From Syntrophaceae bacterium UBA4059 (GTDB taxonomy: Bacteria; Desulfobacterota; Syntrophia; Syntrophales; Smithellaceae), in the NCBI GenBank assembly GCA_002382045.1, contig DFZJ01000103.1, forward strand, positions 1-5,155: a stretch of 5,155 bases of DNA. The letters are read 5' to 3'. Shown piece after piece: positions 1 through 5,155 of the stretch (its first letter is position 1; the number at the start of each line of letters is the position of its first letter). Under the pieces are notes generated by a model that was not told where the DNA came from, made no database searches, and was given only the letters and a program-made list of their open reading frames with translations. A program made the translations under genes and the position numbers.

Positions 1-21
1 CGATTCCGACCCCAGGTACCA
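1..21 (+). tRNA. 3' end of a tRNA (partial, isotype not assigned)
   Basis: The first bases read as tRNA positions 56 to 76: CGATT completes a TTCRANN T-loop, CCGAC is the 3' strand of the T-stem, CCCAGGT is the 3' acceptor strand, A is the discriminator and CCA is encoded. Every segment has the canonical length, so chance is unlikely. The expected 5' acceptor strand would be ACCTGGG, but the 5' part lies outside the window, so the isotype cannot be read. It could be the end of an intact tRNA gene or only a 3' remnant left as an attachment-site copy; the window does not separate these. Confidence 0.75.
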
Positions 22-32
22 ATAAAATCAAC
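1..32. other. Candidate attachment site (att) at tRNA 3' end
   Basis: Tyrosine-recombinase elements very often integrate into the 3' end of tRNA genes, recreating the T-loop-to-CCA segment at one end and leaving a copy at the other. The segment here is exactly that part of a tRNA, and it is followed by phased short repeats and a phage-defence operon, the usual cargo of such elements. This is inference: the second copy of the repeat and the integrase are not in the window, and the extent of the core past CCA cannot be set. Confidence 0.4.
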
Positions 33-68
33 GACTTGCGTTGTTTAAGTAACCCGCAAGTCTTTTTT
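33..68 (+). terminator. Rho-independent terminator after the tRNA
   Basis: GACTTGCG (33-40) pairs perfectly with CGCAAGTC (55-62) across a 14-base loop and is followed by a T run (63-68). TT at 41-42 can also pair with AA at 51-52 with a small bulge. It lies 12 bases after the tRNA CCA and would end transcription of the tRNA. On the opposite strand the stem is followed only by GTTGATTTTATT, so it could weakly stop the leftward gene as well. Confidence 0.85.
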
Positions 69-91
69 GTTATTCCGGTACGGCCTAAAAA

Positions 92-110
92 TTCCCACTA
101 TGTTCCCACT
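92..110. repeat. Two direct repeats of TTCCCACT, 11-bp period
   Basis: TTCCCACT occurs at 92-99 and again at 103-110, an 11-bp period, so both copies face the same side of the helix. Short direct repeats beside a tRNA att core are typical of integrase arm-type sites or excisionase (Xis/AlpA-like) sites. The repeat is seen directly; the recombination role is inferred from position. Confidence 0.5.
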
Positions 111-153
111 TTTGGAAAAAACCACGGTAAATAATGTGACCTGAACACGTCCT

Positions 154-621
154 TTATTCGTCCTCTTTATGCGTTGACAGACTCAAATGAGAGATCCTTC
201 CCTGTCGCCATTTAAGTTTGGTTCCAGTTATAGAAGCGTTCCTTATCTTTCCAGACTGAGCCGCTAAAGTCAAATACGTCAAAGAGTGAGACGGAACCGA
301 GCAATAGAATATAAGTTTATCATCGCCTCTTGAAATTTCCATCCATCCTGTGGCCTTTGCAGAAATTATCGTTGGTTTCGATTGCCAATGATCATCTAAT
401 TGAGGATCAGGATTTATTTCAATTCTGGCTTTGCTTGCTGTTTTCAGGGTGGGTGAAATTAATCTGCCCAGAAGAATTAAATGGGCGCCTTCCCAATATA
501 CGCCTTCAATTACACCCTTAGGTGCTATTCCAAAATGATAATATATTTCCCAGTCATTGACTTCAACCTGATACGATTCCATCGACACGCTTTTTTTCTT
601 TGCCTTTGTTTTCTTAGCCAT
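154..621 (-). CDS. Unrecognised 155-residue protein with a lysine-rich N-terminus
   Basis: I do not recognise this protein family. The start at 621 is preferred over the ATG at 633 because GGAG lies 6 bases ahead of it; the upstream ATG would have that Shine-Dalgarno inside its coding sequence. The product begins with a very basic tail (AKKTKAKKKS, residues 2-11). A mainly beta-looking body follows, with aromatic-rich stretches (WEIYYHFG, EGVYWEG), a GRLISPTLKTASKARIEI segment and a C-terminal acidic end (HKEDE). No signal peptide, membrane segment or catalytic motif is visible. The basic tail could contact nucleic acid, but that is a guess. The gene points away from brxA and lies between the tRNA and the BREX operon, so it may be element cargo or an accessory gene. 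It does not look like BrxE or a WYL-domain BrxR regulator. No clear minus-strand promoter was found. Confidence 0.7.
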   Translation of the reverse strand: MAKKTKAKKKSVSMESYQVEVNDWEIYYHFGIAPKGVIEGVYWEGAHLILLGRLISPTLKTASKARIEINPDPQLDDHWQSKPTIISAKATGWMEISRGDDKLIFYCSVPSHSLTYLTLAAQSGKIRNASITGTKLKWRQGRISHLSLSTHKEDE

Positions 622-627
622 TGTTAA

Positions 628-631
628 CTCC
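628..631 (-). promoter_or_regulatory. Shine-Dalgarno GGAG deciding the start of the leftward gene
   Basis: Read on the minus strand, GGAG stands 6 bases ahead of the ATG at 621-619. It overlaps the last base of the upstream in-frame ATG at 633-631, which makes the downstream ATG the better start. Confidence 0.7.
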
Positions 632-646
632 ATGCAAATCGATCAG

Positions 647-669
647 GTTTCCCTTGCCGGCGGGAAAAC
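647..669 (-). other. Hairpin in the leader of the leftward gene
   Basis: GTTTCCC (647-653) pairs with GGGAAAAC (662-669, one extra A), with an 8-base loop that contains the small palindrome GCCGGC (656-661). It lies about 25 bases upstream of the leftward start codon and just upstream of the -35 element of the brxA promoter. It has no T run on either side, so it is not a classic terminator. It could be a leader structure or a protein-binding palindrome; the function is unknown. Confidence 0.4.
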
Positions 670-673
670 ATCA

Positions 674-702
674 TTGACATACAAAAATGCTTGTCCTATA
701 GT
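674..702 (+). promoter_or_regulatory. Sigma-70 type promoter for the BREX operon
   Basis: A perfect -35 hexamer TTGACA (674-679), a 17-base spacer and a -10 hexamer TATAGT (697-702) give a near-consensus promoter. Transcription would start near 709, leaving a leader of about 57 bases before brxA. This strength and direction fit an operon promoter for brxABC and beyond. Confidence 0.8.
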
Positions 703-744
703 CCATTCTTCAAAAAGCATTGCTCAATCAAATGCTTAAAGCAT
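685..744. promoter_or_regulatory. Candidate operator array of four ATGCTT/AAGCAT sites
   Basis: AAATGCTT occurs at 685-692 and 730-737, and its inverse AAAGCAT at 714-720 and 738-744. The last two sites form a perfect 13-bp inverted repeat, ATGCTT-A-AAGCAT (732-744). The first copy lies in the spacer of the brxA promoter; the others follow the predicted start site. A repressor bound here would block polymerase. The repeats are directly visible; binding by a regulator is inferred, and none is encoded in the window. Confidence 0.5.
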
Positions 745-765
745 ATTATCACGAATGTTTGATGA

Positions 766-1380
766 ATGAAAAATCAAAAATCTCATAAAGTTTATAATGC
801 CGAAATATCGGCGGGCTCTCTGATGCTCAGGGAAAGCAGGAAAGTTGCGAAGCTGCTGCTGGTCGGCGCTGATGAAAAGACATGGCATCAAGCCATCCAT
901 GTGGAAAATGTTTTACAAAAGAAAGTACCGGCGACGGCCAGGCGCATGGCCAGGCTCATTCGCAACCGGCTTGATCCCATGAGCCCCGATTTGTGGAAGC
1001 TGATTATAAACGGATCGGCGGAAACGGCCTTGCAGGCTCTGCTTGTGGCGGCAATTCATCACAGCCGCCTGCTGGGTGATTTTCTCAATGACGTTATTAA
1101 AGAAAAATATAGAATATTTGATAAGCAACTGACCGTCCAGGACTGGAAAAAATTCCTTTACACTTGCGAGCTTAGAGATTCCGTGGTATCGACTTGGAGC
1201 GAAAAAACCAAGGCAAAACTTGGACAGGTTATCTTCAGAATTTTAGCGGAAGCCAAGTATCTTGATTCAACGCGTTCGCTGAAGCTTATGCCTGTCACAC
1301 TTATACCCGAAGTTAGAAGCTATCTTTTAAAGCACCAAGAAAAATACATTTTAAGATGCATGGACGTTGCTCATGAATGA
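766..1380 (+). CDS. brxA: BREX protein BrxA (DUF1819 family)
   Basis: First core gene of the BREX phage-defence operon, acting in the cytoplasm. At 204 residues it has the usual length for the family. Family-like stretches are YNAEISAGSLMLRESR (10-25), the basic helix VPATARRMARLIRNRL (54-69), the segment around HSRLLGDFL, and WSEKTKAKLGQVIFRILAEA followed by YLDSTRSL (from about 144 to 172). Known BrxA has a NusB-like helical fold and can bind DNA, and the arginine-rich helix would suit that; its exact role in exclusion is unsettled. The chosen ATG agrees with the family N-terminus but has no good Shine-Dalgarno. A four-codon ORF (755-769) ends on top of the start codon. The 3' end overlaps brxB by 8 bases, so the two are probably translationally coupled. 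Confidence 0.93.
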   Translation: MKNQKSHKVYNAEISAGSLMLRESRKVAKLLLVGADEKTWHQAIHVENVLQKKVPATARRMARLIRNRLDPMSPDLWKLIINGSAETALQALLVAAIHHSRLLGDFLNDVIKEKYRIFDKQLTVQDWKKFLYTCELRDSVVSTWSEKTKAKLGQVIFRILAEAKYLDSTRSLKLMPVTLIPEVRSYLLKHQEKYILRCMDVAHE

Positions 1381-1945
1381 ATCGCTTAAAAGTCGGCTCA
1401 ATCAGATCATGGATAGAATACAATCGCCGGAACTACTGAATAATTCCGGTCTGGGCAATGAAATAGGGTTTTATATCTTTGACTACCCACCGGAAGAAGA
1501 ACTTTTCATACGCGAATATATCAAATTCATTATAGATACATTAGCTAAAAAGAAACCGGATCTTAAAATCGTTCACATCAACCTGTTTCATCTTCTGATC
1601 GATTATCTGAAATCGCGCAAGCTTTATGACCGCGCGCTGGATATCGAAAAAACAAAAGGCGCGGAGGCGTTGAGTAAAGCGCTGAAAGGGCCACTCCATG
1701 AAGAAAAAATTGCCAAAGCCTTTGTCGAGGCAGCACGGCCGGACAGCTGCGATGTGGTGATGATGACAGGTGTTGGCAACGCCTGGCCGCTTTTCCGGTC
1801 GCACACCTTGCTGACCAATCTTCACCCTTTAATGGCGGGCACGCCATTGGTTATTTTCTATCCTGGCGTTTATGACGGGCAGACGCTAAGCCTTTTTGGC
1901 CGCCTGCCAAACAACTATTACAGGGCCTTTCGACTTGTGCCCTGA
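1373..1945 (+). CDS. brxB: BREX protein BrxB (DUF1788 family)
   Basis: Second core BREX gene, 190 residues, a normal full length for the family. Recognisable family segments are GLGNEIGFYIFDYPPE (26-41), a central KIVHINLF strand, VVMMTGVGNAWPLFRSHTLL (128-147), LVIFYPGVYDG (159-169) and the highly typical C-terminal NNYYRAFRLVP (180-190). The alternating strand-helix pattern suggests a Rossmann-like or P-loop-like fold, but there is no classical GxxGxGK[ST] motif. BrxB is needed for defence in studied type 1 systems, with its biochemical role unclear. The start is the ATG at 1373; an in-frame TTG two codons earlier is possible but less likely. Only a weak GGA (1362-1364) precedes it, and overlap with the end of brxA (ATGAATGA) suggests coupled translation. 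Confidence 0.93.
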   Translation: MNESLKSRLNQIMDRIQSPELLNNSGLGNEIGFYIFDYPPEEELFIREYIKFIIDTLAKKKPDLKIVHINLFHLLIDYLKSRKLYDRALDIEKTKGAEALSKALKGPLHEEKIAKAFVEAARPDSCDVVMMTGVGNAWPLFRSHTLLTNLHPLMAGTPLVIFYPGVYDGQTLSLFGRLPNNYYRAFRLVP

Positions 1946-2015
1946 GCAATATGGACAAGCAGCATATGAAGCATAAACTACAACTGAAACCGATCCATCT
2001 CACGAGGCGCTTATT
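1946..2015 (+). other. Short spacer between brxB and brxC
   Basis: Seventy bases with no terminator-like hairpin and no convincing promoter, so brxC is probably read through from the brxA promoter. It holds the brxC Shine-Dalgarno near its end. An out-of-frame 40-codon ORF (1951-2073) starts here and runs into brxC, but it lacks a ribosome site and looks like chance. Confidence 0.5.
2004..2007 (+). promoter_or_regulatory. Shine-Dalgarno of brxC
   Basis: GAGG lies 8 bases ahead of the ATG at 2016. It is the clearest ribosome site among the three BREX genes seen, and it fits a gene separated from its upstream neighbour by 70 bases and therefore not translationally coupled. Confidence 0.65.
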
Positions 2016-5000
2016 ATGCATATTAAAGATCTATTTGTCCGCGATTTGTTCCGTCAGATCAATGGCGTTGTAAAAGCAGACCAGCTTGACGAATCCGTTG
2101 TCTGGCAGGAACTGGACGAATACGTTGTTACGCGGGAACTCGACCGCCATCTCCGAAAATTCTTTGATGCCTACCTTGCTGCCATGGACAATCCCAAAGA
2201 CCCTGTTGTGGCAAGCCGGATGGGCGTGTGGGTGTCCGGCTTTTTCGGATCGGGTAAATCACATTTCATAAAAATCCTGTCCTATATCCTCAAAAACCAT
2301 CGCGCCCGCGATCCCAAAACGCATCAGGAAAAGGATACGGTCAATTTCTTTGACCAGAAGATTAATGACGCGCTGCTTTTGTCCGACATCAAACGGGCGG
2401 TTACCGGAACTACGGAAGTCGTTCTCTTTAATATCGACAGCAAGGCGGACAACAAAGACAGCAAGGACGCCATTCTCTCCGTTTTCATCCGGGTGTTCAA
2501 CGAAATGCAAGGCTTCAGCGGCGATTCGCCGCACATCGCCTACCTGGAGCGGGAATTGACCCAAGAAGGAAAGCTTGCCAATTTCCATCAGGCTTTTCAG
2601 GAAGTATGCGGAAAAGACTGGGAAAAGAACCGTGACGCCTTCGGTTTCTATCGTGATGAAGTCATTCAAGCCCTGATGAAAACAAACGGCATGAGCGAAA
2701 CCTCCGCCGCCAAGTGGTTTGACGAGGCGGAAGCCAAATATAAACTGAACATCGAAGGCTTCGCCAAACTGGTCAAGGAATATCTGGACAGCAAAGGCCC
2801 CAAGCACCGGATCATCTTTCTGGCGGACGAAGTTGGCCAGTTCATCGGCCAAGACACGCACCTCATGCTGAATCTCCAGACCATCACGGAGGATCTGGGA
2901 AGGATCTGCGGCGGCCGGGCCTGGGTTATTGTGACCTCACAGGAAGACATTGATACTGTTCTGCGAGGCGAGTTGACGGGAAGTAAGGCCAACGACTTTT
3001 CCAAAATCCAGGGCCGTTTTTCTACACGACTTTCTCTTTCCAGCGCCAATACGGATGAAGTTATCCAATCGCGCCTTTTGGATAAAGTCATTGATGCCAG
3101 GCGCGTGCTGGAAGACCTGTTTCAGGAAAAGGGTGATATTCTGAAAAACCAGTTGAGCTTCAGCAACAACGGCGCAACGCTGAAAAATTACCGGGACAAG
3201 GACGAATTTGTCAACGACTACCCGTTTGCGCCTTACCATTTCCAGCTTTTGCAGAAAGTCTTTGAATCCATCCGCAAAGCAGGCGCCACAGGAAAGCATC
3301 TGGCCATGGGCGAGCGCTCCATGCTGGACGCCTTCCAGTCAGCAGCCAAGAATATCGGTGACAAAAAAGTCGGGGCGCTGGTTCCCCTTTATGAGTTTTA
3401 TCCGGCCATTGAAAGTTTTCTGGATACGGCCGTAAAAAGAACTATTGATCAGGCCAAAGACAACCCCGGACTGGATCCGTTTGACGGCCAACTGCTGCGC
3501 GTTCTCTTTTTGATCCGGTATGTGGATATTCTCAAATCCAATGTCGATAATCTGGTAACCCTCTGCATCGGAGAAGTCGATACGGATCGTCTGGCCTTGA
3601 AGCGAAAAATTGAGGCATCGTTACAACGTCTGGAGAAAGAAAACCTGGTCAGCCGCAACGGCGATCTCTATTTTTATTTGACGGATGAAGAAAGAAGCGT
3701 CAGCCGCGAAATCAAAAATGTCGATATTGCGCCCAGCGAAGTCACGAAAGTCCTTTCCGACATGATCTTTCAGGAGGTTTTCAAGGACGACAACAAATGC
3801 CGCTACCAGCTCAATAAAAAGGACTATGGCTTTAACCGGATCTGTGACGGCCTGCCCTACGGCAAAATGGATCATGACCTGGGCGTGGAAGTCATCACGC
3901 CGCTCAATGACGACTTTACGCTGTATAACTCACCAAAATGTATCTTGCGCAGCTCTGAGGATAACGGACGCGTATTGATCAAAATGCCCGAAAATCTTGA
4001 TTTTGGAAGAGAGCTAAACACCTATGTGAGGACCAATAAGTATATCCACATCAAAAGTGACAAGGCCGCGCCGGAGAGTCTTTTGAAAATCCTGCGGGAC
4101 CGCGCCGATGAAAACAGGGACCGCGCAAACCGGCTGACTGCCATGCTGGAAAAAATGATCGTGGAAGGCGACTTCTATGCGGCGGGTCAAACACTGGAGC
4201 AAAAAGCCGCATCCTCCAGAGTTGCTCTGCAAAATGCCGTCACCTACCTGATCAAGAACACATACACCAAGCTGGGATACCTCGACGCCGTGCATGATGA
4301 TCCGCAAAAAGAAATCCGCGCCATCCTTCTACCCAATGATATTGGTCAATACAACCTGCAAATCGATGTGGTGGAAGGCAATTCTCAAGCCATCAAAGAA
4401 GTGCGGCAGTTTGTCGATCTCAGCATGGTCAAATATGAAAGCATCCTGCTTTCCGACATGGTGGAACGCTTTTCCGGCCGTCCTTATGGCTGGCCGGAGA
4501 TGGAAGTTGCTTTGCTGGTCAGCCAGTTGTTTCTGGCCGGAGAAATTACCCTCATGGTGGAAGGCGCCGCCGTCCTGCCGAAAGACGCGATTGACCCGCT
4601 CACAAAATCCGTCAATTGGAAGAAGGTAAAGGTGCTCAAACGAAAAGCCGTGGCGGCGGAAGAATTGGGAAAAAGCCGCAAACTGGGGCAGGACCTCTTC
4701 GGCAAGATCGGGCCGGAATCGGAAGACGGCCTTTTTGCGTTTATCCGTTTACGGCTTCAGGACTGGGAGCAGAAGCTAAAAAGCTATCAACCGCTCGCCG
4801 ATACCGGAAAATATCCAGGTAAAGATGCAATTGACGCCGGATGCAGGATGATGGAGAAGTTGCTGGCTGTGGCTGCAAGCTATGATTTCTTCCAGATGTT
4901 TCTGAAGAAGAAAGATGATCTCCATGATCTGGCCGATGACCTTCATGAACTTTCCGATTTCTACACCAACCAAAAGGCTACCTGGGTAAAACTGCAAAAA

Positions 5001-5155
5001 GCGATGGAAGGATTCTTCAAACTCAACCGTCAGGAGCTGGAAAAAGACGAAAAAGCGAAACAGGCCCTTGCCCGGATGGACGAGATCCTTTCAGCCAAAC
5101 GTCCTTACGGTATGATCAAGGAAGTCGAAGGCCTGCTCAACATTGTGGATACAGT
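2016..5155 (+). CDS. brxC: BREX P-loop ATPase BrxC (3' end outside the window)
   Basis: Large ATPase of the BREX system, cytoplasmic, thought to act with BrxB and PglX/PglZ. The frame is open without a stop from 2016 to the edge, giving 1046 residues; full BrxC proteins are usually about 1100-1250, so a C-terminal part is missing. Walker A is GFFGSGKS (75-82, Lys81). Walker B is IIFLADE (266-272, Asp271 and Glu272), followed by VGQFIG. A sensor-like WVIVTSQED (303-311) and an arginine-bearing KIQGRFSTRL (330-339) follow. Together they show an intact AAA-like ATPase core within the first 350 residues. Later parts include YPFAPYHFQLLQ, AMGERSMLDAFQ and charged, helix-rich segments (about 680-720 and 960-1030) that may form coiled coils. 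No frameshift or missing catalytic residue is seen. Order and spacing put it in the operon with brxA and brxB. Type 1 is favoured, types 5 and 6 are not excluded. Confidence 0.95.
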   Translation, partial: MHIKDLFVRDLFRQINGVVKADQLDESVVWQELDEYVVTRELDRHLRKFFDAYLAAMDNPKDPVVASRMGVWVSGFFGSGKSHFIKILSYILKNHRARDPKTHQEKDTVNFFDQKINDALLLSDIKRAVTGTTEVVLFNIDSKADNKDSKDAILSVFIRVFNEMQGFSGDSPHIAYLERELTQEGKLANFHQAFQEVCGKDWEKNRDAFGFYRDEVIQALMKTNGMSETSAAKWFDEAEAKYKLNIEGFAKLVKEYLDSKGPKHRIIFLADEVGQFIGQDTHLMLNLQTITEDLGRICGGRAWVIVTSQEDIDTVLRGELTGSKANDFSKIQGRFSTRLSLSSANTDEVIQSRLLDKVIDARRVLEDLFQEKGDILKNQLSFSNNGATLKNYRDKDEFVNDYPFAPYHFQLLQKVFESIRKAGATGKHLAMGERSMLDAFQSAAKNIGDKKVGALVPLYEFYPAIESFLDTAVKRTIDQAKDNPGLDPFDGQLLRVLFLIRYVDILKSNVDNLVTLCIGEVDTDRLALKRKIEASLQRLEKENLVSRNGDLYFYLTDEERSVSREIKNVDIAPSEVTKVLSDMIFQEVFKDDNKCRYQLNKKDYGFNRICDGLPYGKMDHDLGVEVITPLNDDFTLYNSPKCILRSSEDNGRVLIKMPENLDFGRELNTYVRTNKYIHIKSDKAAPESLLKILRDRADENRDRANRLTAMLEKMIVEGDFYAAGQTLEQKAASSRVALQNAVTYLIKNTYTKLGYLDAVHDDPQKEIRAILLPNDIGQYNLQIDVVEGNSQAIKEVRQFVDLSMVKYESILLSDMVERFSGRPYGWPEMEVALLVSQLFLAGEITLMVEGAAVLPKDAIDPLTKSVNWKKVKVLKRKAVAAEELGKSRKLGQDLFGKIGPESEDGLFAFIRLRLQDWEQKLKSYQPLADTGKYPGKDAIDAGCRMMEKLLAVAASYDFFQMFLKKKDDLHDLADDLHELSDFYTNQKATWVKLQKAMEGFFKLNRQELEKDEKAKQALARMDEILSAKRPYGMIKEVEGLLNIVDT

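Noticed and set aside
1..21. 3' end of tmRNA instead of a tRNA
   Set aside because: tmRNA begins with a G-rich acceptor strand and so ends in a C-rich stretch immediately before the discriminator; AGGT before ACCA does not fit that.
622..633. ATG at 633 as start of the leftward gene
   Set aside because: The GGAG Shine-Dalgarno is placed correctly only for the ATG at 621; the longer start would put it inside the coding sequence.
720..749. Second promoter (TTGCTC, 18 bases, TATTAT) closer to brxA
   Set aside because: The -35 matches only the first three bases of the consensus, and the resulting leader would be about 10 bases. The upstream promoter is far better.
1367..1372. TTG start for brxB two codons upstream
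   Set aside because: The in-frame ATG at 1373 is a better start codon, has the weak GGA at a suitable distance and matches the expected overlap with brxA.
1961..1974. Further AAGCAT copy between brxB and brxC as another operator site
   Set aside because: It is a single hexamer with no promoter beside it, so it is compatible with chance.
1951..2073. 40-codon plus-strand ORF spanning the brxB-brxC gap
   Set aside because: It has no Shine-Dalgarno, half of it overlaps the start of brxC out of frame, and the product shows no recognisable features.
2259..2861. 200-residue open frame on the minus strand
   Set aside because: It lies entirely inside brxC, whose own frame is uninterrupted and carries the Walker motifs. 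It is a shadow produced by the codon pattern of brxC.
1..5155. CRISPR array or insertion sequence
   Set aside because: No regularly spaced repeats of 20-40 bases, no transposase-like reading frame and no terminal inverted repeats were seen.

Overview
The window holds the first part of a BREX (bacteriophage exclusion) defence operon, sitting about 0.75 kb downstream of a tRNA 3' end. It is bacterial. The mixed base composition, tRNA-encoded CCA, a consensus-like sigma-70 promoter and Shine-Dalgarno sites fit a Gram-negative such as a proteobacterium or Desulfobacterota member, but no gene here fixes the taxonomy.

Left edge (1-153): the first 21 bases fit the T-loop end, T-stem, acceptor strand, discriminator and CCA of a tRNA. 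A rho-independent terminator follows (33-68), then a pair of 8-bp direct repeats spaced 11 bp apart (92-110). A tRNA 3' end followed by short phased repeats is the usual layout of an integrated-element boundary. No integrase gene is visible.

Middle left (154-765): a minus-strand gene for an unrecognised 155-residue protein is transcribed away from the BREX genes. The 144-bp divergent region contains a TTGACA-17-TATAGT promoter facing BREX. It also has four copies of ATGCTT/AAGCAT in and downstream of that promoter, which look like an operator array.

Right (766-5155): brxA (DUF1819 family), brxB (DUF1788 family) and brxC (large P-loop ATPase) follow in the same direction. brxA and brxB overlap by 8 bases, and a 70-base gap precedes brxC. 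brxC is open to the window edge (1046 residues seen) and lacks its C-terminus. The order A-B-C occurs in BREX types 1, 5 and 6. No brxE is seen ahead of brxA, so type 1 is favoured; the methyltransferase pglX, the phosphatase-fold protein pglZ and brxL (or brxHII) would be expected beyond the right edge.

In known BREX systems these proteins work with PglX, which methylates host DNA at a short asymmetric site, to block replication of unmethylated phage DNA. The core is therefore a known system. The less described parts are the boundary structure, the operator array and the divergent unknown gene.
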